From NCBI GenBank assembly GCA_964478125.1, contig CAYZGR010000061.1:1-18751 (forward strand): 18,751 bases of DNA, read 5' to 3'. Positions 6,697 to 14,500 of this stretch are shown here, in pieces. The translations under genes and the position numbers were made by a program. The notes below the pieces were generated by a model. The model was not told the origin of the DNA. It was given only the letters and a program-made list of their open reading frames with translations, and searched no databases. Within the stretch, counting starts at the first letter, position 1. Each line of letters begins with the position of its first letter. Source of the stretch: FW021-bin31 sp964478125 (GTDB lineage: Bacteria; Bacteroidota; Bacteroidia; Chitinophagales; Chitinophagaceae).

Positions 6697-7445
6697 AACA
6701 TTTTTTTTGACAGATCAACAAATTGAGAGACACTGAGCTCTTCCGCCCTTTTCGAAAAAAGGGGGCTTTGGAGCATATCGATGCAAAAATAGGGTTTCAA
6801 TGGATTCCGTAAAACTTTTCTTCGGTGGCGAAAGGCCGTTTTGACCAGAAGGATAAAATTTTGTTCCTCTTTTATATCATAGGGATTCCCGGATGTGGTA
6901 AGTCTGATAACGGCTGATTTAACTTTTGGCGGGGGCGTGAAACATTTTTCATGAACCTCGAAAAGGTATTCTACTTTATAGAAAGCCTGCATGAGCACAC
7001 TCAGGATACCATATTCTTTATTCCCCGGCGGCGCTGCCACCCGCCGTGCCACCTCTTTCTGGAACATGCCTGTTACGCTTTTCACCTGTTCTTTCCAATC
7101 CAGTATTTTAAATAAGATCTGTGAAGAGATCATGTACGGGAAATTACCGATTATATGAAAGGGTCCTTCAAACGGAGGCTTGCTTTTTAAAAAATCGGTA
7201 TGGATCAGGCGCCCTTCCAGTAGTGGAAAATGTTTCAATAAATAATTCACTTTTTCCCGATCTACTTCAATGGCCTTTAACCGGATATCCTCTTTTTCCA
7301 ACAGAAATTGCGTTAAGGCGCCTCCTCCGGGGCCTATCTCCAATACCTGGTCGCCCGTGGATACAGGAAGCGACTGCACAATCTTCTTAGCGATATTGCG
7401 ATCATGTAAAAAGTGCTGTCCCAGCGATTTTTTTAAGGTATACAT
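6669..7445 (-). CDS. rsmA: 16S rRNA adenine dimethyltransferase RsmA (KsgA)
   Basis: RsmA dimethylates two adjacent adenines in the 3' terminal hairpin of 16S rRNA using S-adenosylmethionine, a late check in small-subunit assembly. I start it at the ATG at 7443-7445 (258 residues), because GGAG lies six bases upstream and the protein then opens with K-K-S-L-G-Q-H-F-L, the usual family start. A TTG 18 bases earlier keeps the frame open but is unlikely. The SAM-binding motif L-E-I-G-P-G-G-G-A-L-T is at 35-45. The catalytic motif appears as N-F-P-Y at 101-104, a variant of N-L-P-Y. The C-terminal helical domain includes C-F-x-P-P-P-K-V-x-S-A-V. It diverges from pdxA and overlaps the downstream dehydrogenase gene. 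Confidence 0.96.
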   Translation of the reverse strand: MYTLKKSLGQHFLHDRNIAKKIVQSLPVSTGDQVLEIGPGGGALTQFLLEKEDIRLKAIEVDREKVNYLLKHFPLLEGRLIHTDFLKSKPPFEGPFHIIGNFPYMISSQILFKILDWKEQVKSVTGMFQKEVARRVAAPPGNKEYGILSVLMQAFYKVEYLFEVHEKCFTPPPKVKSAVIRLTTSGNPYDIKEEQNFILLVKTAFRHRRKVLRNPLKPYFCIDMLQSPLFSKRAEELSVSQFVDLSKKMLCRKTSKKS

Positions 7446-7460
7446 GTTGTGCTCCGGCTG

Positions 7461-7468
7461 CAAAGTTA
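7461..7468 (-). promoter_or_regulatory. -7 box upstream of rsmA
   Basis: On the minus strand this reads TAACTTTG, identical to the box before the HU-type gene and a full match to TAnnTTTG. No TTG lies at the -33 distance. Transcription would start only about 10 bases before the rsmA ATG, right at its GGAG, so the leader would be extremely short. Confidence 0.4.
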
Positions 7469-7534
7469 TTATTTATTGTTTTGACTAGGGAAATTTTAGG
7501 GACCGGAATGCTATAGGAAGAACAGGAGAAATTG

Positions 7535-7558
7535 TACATTTGGCTTTTCAAAAAGGAG
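7535..7558 (+). promoter_or_regulatory. -7 box and ribosome-binding site of pdxA
   Basis: TACATTTG at 7535-7542 fits TAnnTTTG. AAAAGGAG ending at 7558 is a good Shine-Dalgarno sequence 10 bases before the ATG at 7569. No -33 TTG is seen. Together with the minus-strand box at 7461-7468, this gives the rsmA-pdxA gap back-to-back promoters. Confidence 0.45.
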
Positions 7559-7568
7559 CAAAGCAATT

Positions 7569-8639
7569 ATGTATAAACCGGTTATCGGAATATCCATTGG
7601 TGATCTTAACGGAATAGGTCCCGAAGTGGTTCTTAAAACATTTAGTGATCAACGGATGTTGACACAATGTACGCCCGTCATTTTTGCCTCTTCCAAAGTG
7701 ATAAATTATTACCGGAAGATGCTGGGGGAGGGACATTTCAATTATCAAAATGTGGAAGGTTTTGATAAACTCAACCATAAACAGGTGAACTTGTTCAACT
7801 GCTGGAATGAGGAAGTGGTCATTAACCCGGGGATGAATAACGAAACAGGAGGCAGGTATGCGATCCGCTCCCTGAAGGTGGCAACCCAGTGCCTTAAAGA
7901 CGGCCAGGTGGAAGGCCTGGTCACAGCTCCTATTCATAAAAAAAATATCCAGAACAGCGGATTCCATTACACGGGACACACGCCTTTCTTAAAGGACTTT
8001 TTTGATGCGAAAGAAGTGGTGATGTTAATGGTAACGGGAGAGCTGCGCATAGCGGTTCTTAGCGAGCATATCCCGATAGCTGAAGTATCTTCTGCCGTAA
8101 CGGCCGGGAACCTTCTTTCCAAACTCCAGACCTTGAATGACAGCCTGATCAAAGATTTTGGAATTGAAAAGCCCAAAATAGCCGTTTTAGGCCTCAATCC
8201 GCATTCCGGAGACGGAGGCCTTATCGGAATGGAGGAGCAGGATATCATTCTACCCTCCATTAACCAAACCCGGGAGAAGGGATTGCTTTGTTTTGGTCCT
8301 TACAGTGCGGACGGTTTCTTTGCCCGTAGTTATCAAAGGCATTTTGATGCGGTTTTGGCCATGTATCACGATCAGGGGCTGATTCCGTTTAAATCTTTAG
8401 CTAATGGAGCGGGGGTCAACTATTCGGCCGGCCTGCCGGTTGTACGGACTTCTCCTGATCATGGAACCGCTTTTGATATTGCCGGTAAGAAAACAGCCGA
8501 TCCAACTTCTTTTCGTCAGGCGGTTTTTAGCTGTATTGATATCATCCGACAGCGGAAAAATTATGAAGAATACACCAAGAATCCTTTAAAAAGAGGACAA
8601 TCCCTGCCCGGCTTCGAACAAAGCAATGAGAAAGAATAG
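7569..8639 (+). CDS. pdxA: 4-hydroxythreonine-4-phosphate dehydrogenase PdxA
   Basis: PdxA oxidises 4-phosphohydroxy-L-threonine in the DXP-dependent route to pyridoxal phosphate. The 356-residue product starts with I-G-I-S-I-G-D-L-N-G-I-G-P-E-V, the conserved opening. Substrate contact is expected at G-H-T (136-138). The three metal-binding histidines are His167 (S-E-H-I-P), His212 (N-P-H-S-G-D-G-G) and His267 (Y-H-D-Q-G), with the 45- and 55-residue spacing of the E. coli enzyme. V-N-Y-S-A-G-L-P-V-V-R-T-S-P-D-H-G-T-A is also diagnostic. The product is slightly longer than the E. coli protein (329 residues). The gene is preceded by a good ribosome-binding site and runs alone. Its stop is only 9 bases from the end of dprA on the other strand. 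Confidence 0.97.
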   Translation: MYKPVIGISIGDLNGIGPEVVLKTFSDQRMLTQCTPVIFASSKVINYYRKMLGEGHFNYQNVEGFDKLNHKQVNLFNCWNEEVVINPGMNNETGGRYAIRSLKVATQCLKDGQVEGLVTAPIHKKNIQNSGFHYTGHTPFLKDFFDAKEVVMLMVTGELRIAVLSEHIPIAEVSSAVTAGNLLSKLQTLNDSLIKDFGIEKPKIAVLGLNPHSGDGGLIGMEEQDIILPSINQTREKGLLCFGPYSADGFFARSYQRHFDAVLAMYHDQGLIPFKSLANGAGVNYSAGLPVVRTSPDHGTAFDIAGKKTADPTSFRQAVFSCIDIIRQRKNYEEYTKNPLKRGQSLPGFEQSNEKE

Positions 8640-8648
8640 CTTTTAAAA

Positions 8649-9755
8649 TTACAACAGCCGGTAAAGTTTTCCGGGAAGCGATTGAATGACTCCCTGTAAT
8701 TCGAGATTCAGGATGGCGGCGGCTACTTCCGAGCTATTGTATTCGCTCTGAAGCCGGATGTCGTCTATATGAAGGGCTTTTCGGCCGGTCAGGAGGCGGA
8801 CAATAGATCTTTCTCTGTCGTCCAGCTCCGTGAAAAGTGTTTGTTGTGTAGCCGCGGGAGTGGAGTGCTTTGTTTCCCATCCCATGAGCCGCATGATGTC
8901 GGCGGCGCCGGTAACCAGGGCGGCCTTGTTGTAATGGATCAGGAGATTACAGCCTTCGGAGCGTTTGTCTTGGACGCGTCCCGGTACGGCAAATACGTCT
9001 CTGTTGTAGCTGTTGGCTATCTCGGCGGTAATAAGGGAGCCTCCCTTTTTACCGGTCTCAATAACAAGTACGGCGTCGGCCAGGCCGGCCACAATACGGT
9101 TACGCATGGGGAAATTTTGCTTGTCTGGTTTGGTGCCGCTTCTGAAATCGGTGAGCAGGCCGCCCCGGCTCAGCATTTCACGTGCGGTAGCCAGATGGGG
9201 TTGGGGATAAAGGCGATCCAGTCCGTGGGCAACCACGGCCACTGTAGGCAGGCCATACTTTAAAGCGGCCTTATGAGCGGTAATATCAATTCCATAAGCC
9301 AATCCGCTGACGATCAGAACAGACAATTCTTTCAGTCCTGAAAGAATGCGATCACAAACGGTTTTTCCATAATCGGTGGCATGCCGGGTTCCTACAATAC
9401 CCAATACTTTAGCGGCATTCAGGTCGGTATTTCCTTTAAAATATAACATGACGGGACTGTCCACACAATATTTGAGGCGGCGGGGATAACGTTCATCCGT
9501 GTAAAAAAGAGGGGTTATATCATGTTTTTGAATAAATGCCATTTCCTTCTCTGCCTGTCCGAAAATATCATATGACCTAATAGCCTTTGCTCGTATGGCG
9601 CCGAATTTTGGCAGAGCGGTCAGCTCTCTTTCGGAGGCCTCGAAGATATTTTTTGCCGTGCCAAAGCGGTTGAGCAACTCTTTAGCCAGTACATCCCCGA
9701 TCTGGGGAATGAGCGTAAGGGCTATCTGATACTTTAATTCATCCGCTCCCGCCAT
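8649..9755 (-). CDS. dprA: DNA-processing protein DprA
   Basis: DprA protects incoming single-stranded DNA and loads RecA on it during natural transformation. The 368-residue product has an N-terminal helix-hairpin-helix region (about 5-65). A Rossmann-like core follows, with G-I-V-G-T-R (119-124), S-G-L-A-Y-G-I-D (150-157), F-P-M-R-N-R-I-V-A-G-L (215-225), G-S-L-I-T-A-E (239-245) and V-F-A-V-P-G (254-259). A winged-helix C-terminus (about 310-368) ends in L-Q-G-V-I-Q-S-L-P-G-K-L-Y. All three parts are complete. It starts 10 bases after galE and is probably co-transcribed with it, although the functions look unrelated. Its 3' end nearly meets that of pdxA with no terminator between, so the two transcripts are likely to overlap. 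DprA is common in bacteria not known to be competent. Confidence 0.95.
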   Translation of the reverse strand: MAGADELKYQIALTLIPQIGDVLAKELLNRFGTAKNIFEASERELTALPKFGAIRAKAIRSYDIFGQAEKEMAFIQKHDITPLFYTDERYPRRLKYCVDSPVMLYFKGNTDLNAAKVLGIVGTRHATDYGKTVCDRILSGLKELSVLIVSGLAYGIDITAHKAALKYGLPTVAVVAHGLDRLYPQPHLATAREMLSRGGLLTDFRSGTKPDKQNFPMRNRIVAGLADAVLVIETGKKGGSLITAEIANSYNRDVFAVPGRVQDKRSEGCNLLIHYNKAALVTGAADIMRLMGWETKHSTPAATQQTLFTELDDRERSIVRLLTGRKALHIDDIRLQSEYNSSEVAAAILNLELQGVIQSLPGKLYRLL

Positions 9756-9765
9756 TATAATTTCT

Positions 9766-10794
9766 TTAATGACCCATTTCTTCCAATTTCAATTGCCATT
9801 TCCAGGCGGTATCCATCATATCCTCGATATCCAGTTTGGGGCTCCATCCCAATGCTTTCCTCGCGTGTTCATTATTGGCATAAATGGCCACTACGTCTCC
9901 GGGTCTGCGCGGGCCTGTTGTGTAATTTAATTTCACGCCGCTTACCTTCTCAAAAGCCTTAATGGCTTCCAACACGGTTACGCCATTACCGGTACCCAGA
10001 TTGAAGACTTCGCATTTGCTCTTGTTCTTATGTTCCATAAGATATTGTAGGGCTTTGGTATGGGCGTTGGCAATATCCATTACATGGATGTAATCGCGTA
10101 CGCAGGAGCCGTCCCTGGTATCGTAATCGACGCCGAAGACGGTCATCTGTGGAATCTTCCCTATGGCCGTCTGCGTGATAACCGGAACCAGATTATCCGG
10201 TTTCCCGAGCGGCATCTCCCCGATCTCAATGGAAGGATGCGCACCTACCGGGTTAAAGTAGCGTAATAAAATGTTGTTGGTATCATTGACTTTAGAATAA
10301 TCCCGGATAATATCTTCTCCCATATGCTTGGTGCGGGCATAAGGACTTTCCACCGCTCCCATGGGAGTGGTTTCCACCACCGGCAATTCTTTGGCATTGC
10401 CATAAACCGAACAGGAGGAGGAAAAAACAAAATGAGGAATGTGAAATTCTTTTATGCAACGGAGTACGTTTACCAGAGATTCAAGATTATTGTGGAAGTA
10501 TAGTAAGGGGTTCTCTACGGATTCCGGGACGGTTTTATAAGCGGCGAAATGGATCACACCTTCAATATCCCTGTTTTCTGAAAAAACGGCATAGGTATCA
10601 TCAAAATTACATAGATCCACCCGGTAATTTTTTACCTTTTTGCCCGTGATCTTTTCGACCTGCTCTAATAAAAGCGTAGTGGAGCGGGAATTATCATCAA
10701 TAGAGATCACATCAAACCCATGATCTATCAGATCTACAATGGTATGGGAGCCGATGTAACCGCATCCACCGGTTACAAGTACTTTTTTTGTCAT
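9766..10794 (-). CDS. galE: UDP-glucose 4-epimerase GalE
   Basis: GalE interconverts UDP-glucose and UDP-galactose using tightly bound NAD+, serving the Leloir pathway and glycan synthesis. I take the ATG at 10792-10794 (342 residues), so that the protein begins M-T-K-K-V-L-V-T-G-G-C-G-Y-I-G-S; a TTG 15 bases upstream is a weak alternative. The NAD motif G-G-C-G-Y-I-G is at 9-15. The SDR catalytic set is the serine cluster at 126-129 (S-S-C-S-V-Y-G), Tyr152 and Lys156 in Y-A-R-T-K. R-D-G-S-C-V-R-D-Y-I-H-V-M-D is typical of galactose epimerases. The length matches E. coli GalE. A -7-like box lies about 30 bases upstream. dprA follows after 10 bases. Confidence 0.94.
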   Translation of the reverse strand: MTKKVLVTGGCGYIGSHTIVDLIDHGFDVISIDDNSRSTTLLLEQVEKITGKKVKNYRVDLCNFDDTYAVFSENRDIEGVIHFAAYKTVPESVENPLLYFHNNLESLVNVLRCIKEFHIPHFVFSSSCSVYGNAKELPVVETTPMGAVESPYARTKHMGEDIIRDYSKVNDTNNILLRYFNPVGAHPSIEIGEMPLGKPDNLVPVITQTAIGKIPQMTVFGVDYDTRDGSCVRDYIHVMDIANAHTKALQYLMEHKNKSKCEVFNLGTGNGVTVLEAIKAFEKVSGVKLNYTTGPRRPGDVVAIYANNEHARKALGWSPKLDIEDMMDTAWKWQLKLEEMGH

Positions 10795-10824
10795 ATATAA
10801 GATTTTCAATATAGTTTAATAAAG

Positions 10825-10832
10825 CAAAATTA
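10825..10832 (-). promoter_or_regulatory. -7 box upstream of galE
   Basis: On the minus strand this is TAATTTTG, a full match to TAnnTTTG, about 30 bases before the galE ATG. No convincing TTG lies at the -33 distance. A leader of roughly 25 bases would result. Confidence 0.4.
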
Positions 10833-10932
10833 ACCTTTTTTCGGGATTTCATTTGATGCCCGGCCTTTAGATGAATGGGACATTAAAAGATCCTGAAAAG
10901 CGGGTGCGGCGTTTCGTTTCAATTTTTTATTG

Positions 10933-10940
10933 TACTTTTA
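10933..10940 (+). promoter_or_regulatory. Possible -7 box for the YkuK-like gene
   Basis: TACTTTTA agrees with TAnnTTTG except at the last base, and TTTC stands near the -33 distance. It would give a leader of about 45 bases. Together with the minus-strand box at 10825-10832, it accounts for most of the 195-base divergent gap. I see nothing else in that gap. Confidence 0.25.
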
Positions 10941-10989
10941 GCCGTACTGTTCCCCGTGTGTGAAGATCAAATATATTAAATAAGTTAAA

Positions 10990-11463
10990 ATGAAATGGCG
11001 ACAATTCAATGGAGAGGCCATCCATATTCCGATTAAAGAAAAGGTCAGGCAGGCCATAGAGCGGGAGACTTCCAGGGGATATAAATTGAAGGCCTGCATC
11101 GGTACAGATTCCCAGGTAAAAGGCAAAGAAACGGAATTTGCAACCGTCATTGTTTTTCTTCGTGAGAAACATGGCGGCTTTATGTTCATCCATAATGAAA
11201 AGACGACTCAGCAATATTCCATTAAAGAACGCATGCTGGTGGAAGTAGCCAAAAGCATAGAAATAGCTTATGAGTTATGTGATTTGTTTACAGACTATAA
11301 TGTAGACATGGAAGTACATGCTGATATCAATACCAATCCCAACTTCAAAAGCAACGCGGCTTTAAAAGAAGCTATGGGTTATATCCTGGGGATGGGTTTT
11401 GCTTTTAAGGCCAAGCCGGACGCCTTTGCCAGCACCAGCTGTGCCAATAAAATCGTGCAGTAG
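10990..11463 (+). CDS. YkuK/DUF458-type RNase H-fold protein
   Basis: The 157-residue product resembles the Bacillus YkuK (DUF458) family, which is predicted to have a ribonuclease H fold; its substrate and cellular role are unknown to me. The opening strand pair I-G-T-D-S-Q (38-43), followed by F-A-T-V-I-V-F, is the family signature. Candidate acidic metal ligands are Asp40, Glu85 (M-L-V-E-V), Asp112 (V-H-A-D-I-N) and Asp144 (K-P-D-A-F-A), arranged as expected for an RNase H-like active site. There is no signal peptide or membrane segment, so it is probably cytoplasmic. It stands alone, divergent from galE and convergent with the macroglobulin gene. Family assignment is by motif memory, and nuclease activity is inference. 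Confidence 0.65.
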   Translation: MKWRQFNGEAIHIPIKEKVRQAIERETSRGYKLKACIGTDSQVKGKETEFATVIVFLREKHGGFMFIHNEKTTQQYSIKERMLVEVAKSIEIAYELCDLFTDYNVDMEVHADINTNPNFKSNAALKEAMGYILGMGFAFKAKPDAFASTSCANKIVQ

Positions 11464-11486
11464 CTCCGTCATTTCAAGCGTCGGGA

Positions 11487-11520
11487 GCGGGAAAATTCCG
11501 TTGCGGAATTTTCTGTATAG
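11487..11520. terminator. Bidirectional intrinsic terminator
   Basis: GAAAATTCCG (11491-11500) and CGGAATTTTC (11504-11513) form a perfect 10-base stem with a TTG loop. The A-run on one side and the T-run on the other let the hairpin work in both directions, with a TTCCG/CGGAA core and flanking AAAA and TTTT. It lies between the convergent YkuK-like and macroglobulin genes, exactly where such an element is expected. The rest of the gap, to 11568, shows nothing else. Confidence 0.75.
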
Positions 11521-11568
11521 AAGAAGCCTCCTTTTGTCTCATTACATATTTATGTGCTGTCAGGTAGA

Positions 11569-14500
11569 TTATTTGATGTGTAATCGCACGCCTTCCGAAT
11601 GGGCACGAATCTCGGGGGCATACAAACATTCTATCTGGCTCAGGCCGCCCGTAAAGTTTCCTTTTTGCGTAATATATACCGGGTAGGTAAATACATAAGT
11701 GCCCTTTGGCAGATGACGGAAATAGAAATGCACCGCGGCATCCGACACCGTGGAATAGTATCCCACGCCGTTTTCCCGCTGATAACCGCTCAGCACCTGC
11801 AAGGGTTCCATGCAGGATGCCCGGACATCTTTAAGATGTACAAAATCCATATCCCTTTCGGCTTTCACAATGAGCCGGACTTGTACTTTATCGCCAACTT
11901 GTAAAGTGTTTTCCGAAGAAACAGGGGAAAGAACAGGCCCGCTGCCAGTCGGGGTTTCCAGGGATATCCGGCGGTTGATATGTAAGCTCCGGTTTTCTCC
12001 CTTTTTCACCCGGTTCATATTTTCAAAATACTGGAAATAGAGCGCTCCCCATGAAGGTTGATCCTGTGCTGCTCCTGTTATCTTTACCCGGATATTCTGC
12101 ATGTCCGGATCTATATCGGTTGCAGGAATGAAGAACTTCTGATACTGTAATCCTTCTTTATCGCGCGCTCCAAGATCGTAGGATTTCTGGCCCAGTTGCA
12201 GTTGGACGTGTATTTTAGAATCGGTCCATTCTGTTCCGGTAAGTAGCAGCGCATAAACGGCATCTGCCGTAGCCTTGCGCCGCCCCCAATATTGGGTTTG
12301 CTTTTGACTTAAAAGCCATGTCCGTAATGCATTGATGGTTTTGGAATCCGCCCCTATGGCTTTATAGGCTTCAATACAGGCAGCCTGCATTTCTATGGGA
12401 TTTTGATACCAATAAAGTGGGGCGGCCTGCTGCTTCCAGTACATTCCCCCGTTTTTATCATGAATAGCATGTTCTGTGATCGATCTTAAAATGGCCTGCG
12501 CGAGTTTATTTGAATCTAAGCGGTGGAAGGTAAGGGCCAATTGTGCTTTGAGGTATATATTTTGCTGAGGCCAATCCGTCCTTGCCTGTTTCAGGAAATA
12601 GCGATATGCTGTTCTGACACTATCATTTAGCTTGATGTTCCGGAAAAAGCTGCGTGCATACAAATACTGGATCGCGGTTGGCGTAAGAACCGATTTTGAT
12701 TTTTTATTTTCCTGCAGCCGCTCGTAATCCTCTTTCATGCGGGCATCCAGATAAGGTATGGCTTTTGTAATGATTTGCCGGAGGTCGTTGGATCCCAGCC
12801 GCGGCCAGGCATGCAATGCTTTCATGTGTCCGATGCCGGCTATTATCTGCTGGGTGATCAACCGGTCGTCCGGCATGTCTTTGAACCAGCTGAATCCCCC
12901 GTTTGAACGTTGCATCTTCCGAAGAGCGGATAAGGTGTTTTGCAAACGAAGTTGGGTATCTTCCCGGCCATACCAGTGCGCTACTTCGGCTTTTTGTGCA
13001 GCTTCCTTTTGTGCTTGAACCACCCAGGGGGTTTCTTCGAGCAGGACATTTTTTAGCTCTTCATTTTTTTGTAAAGGGCTTTTTAATGCTGTGCTATCCC
13101 GCTGCAACCAATCCTGCATAGTCTCTTTGAAATGCGGGATGTGGAGGGCCGTATAACTGCTTAAAGCATTGGCATAGATCTTCCGGAATAGTGCATCGGC
13201 GCTATTCCGGGTGTTGTTATCCAAAAATGGAAGGGCCTGCACCGCATACCAGATCGGGTTGCCCGTATATTCCACAGTTATGCCTTCAGGTTGTATCTTT
13301 TCTTTGGGATCAGCGCCTTTTCCAACTACGCTCCATTGTAATTGATGCGTTCCGTTGCCTGAGAAATGTAGCGGCAAAGATTCTGTCAGGGCCGCTTTAT
13401 TGGTTAATACAGGGATCACATCCTGTTCCCCATCACTGAAATCAGCGGCACGGGCATTTATTATATAAGTCAAAGCGCCGTCAAAATGATCCGGGATAGG
13501 GATCAGCCAGGTTACCGCAGCATTTTGCCCGGCATTCACGTTAAAGTATTTATCATTATCTGCTCCTAAAGAGATCGTTTTTCCGGTAACTTCATTCTTG
13601 AAAGATAAAGTAGCCGTTCCCTCCTGCGATTTATCCGAAAGGTTACTGATCCGTGCCGATAATACAAGCGTATCTCCCTGCCGTACGAAACGGGGCGCGT
13701 TCATTTGGATCATCAATGGCTTTTGGGTTACCGCCTCCCTTTCAGAATAACCAAATTCTAAATCTTTAGTATGCGCCCATAACATCAACTTCCATCGTGT
13801 AAGCGCTTCGGGGGTGGTAAAAGTGAAGGAAATATTCCCGCTGTCGTCCGTATGTAGTTGAGGATAAAAGAAGGCCGTCTCTCTAAAATCTTTTCTTGTT
13901 TTTATGGGAGCCGGCTGTTCGGGGGTTTCCCGTTCTGCTTTATCTCCTGCCTGTGCCTCCGGTGCGGGGGCTTCGGGAGCGACTGTACGGTTTGCTATTG
14001 CATTTTTTTTCAGGGCAGGTTGTCTTTCCAGGGAAAGATTCCGTCCGTTTGAGACCGCGTTTCCAAAATAACGAAGCACCCTGTTCCCCGGATGATATCC
14101 AAAATTCTTTAGAGAGGGATATACTATTGAAAGATCGGGATAAGATACCGGAGCAGGCTTATATGTTCCGTTCGAACTTTTTTCAGAGAAATTTCCACTT
14201 CCTTCCCATTGAATTTTGCCCTGTAAAAGGGGATAAAGCGCTTCCGGTTTGTTCCAATGGTGCGGGACAAAATTATCAAGAGAAAGGTCGTACATCGACG
14301 CCAATAATTCTGAACTAACTTTTTCTTTGTCCGGCCCTTCAATCTTTACTTCCCAGGTTTCTTTTTCCCCGGGAAGCAAATGATCTCTGAAAGTTTTATA
14401 GCTGATGTGTAGTTGTTTGTTTTTCCAGGGAACGTTTATTTTTATGTCTTCCGTATATATGCGATTGTATTTTACGGCTACATAATGCTTTAATAAACCT

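Noticed and set aside
7446..7463. TTG start for rsmA six codons upstream
   Set aside because: The ATG at 7445 has GGAG at the right distance and gives the conserved family N-terminus.
13896..14318. Plus-strand open frame inside the macroglobulin gene
   Set aside because: It lies fully antisense to a continuous domain-bearing protein, and the product is low-complexity and unlike a gene.
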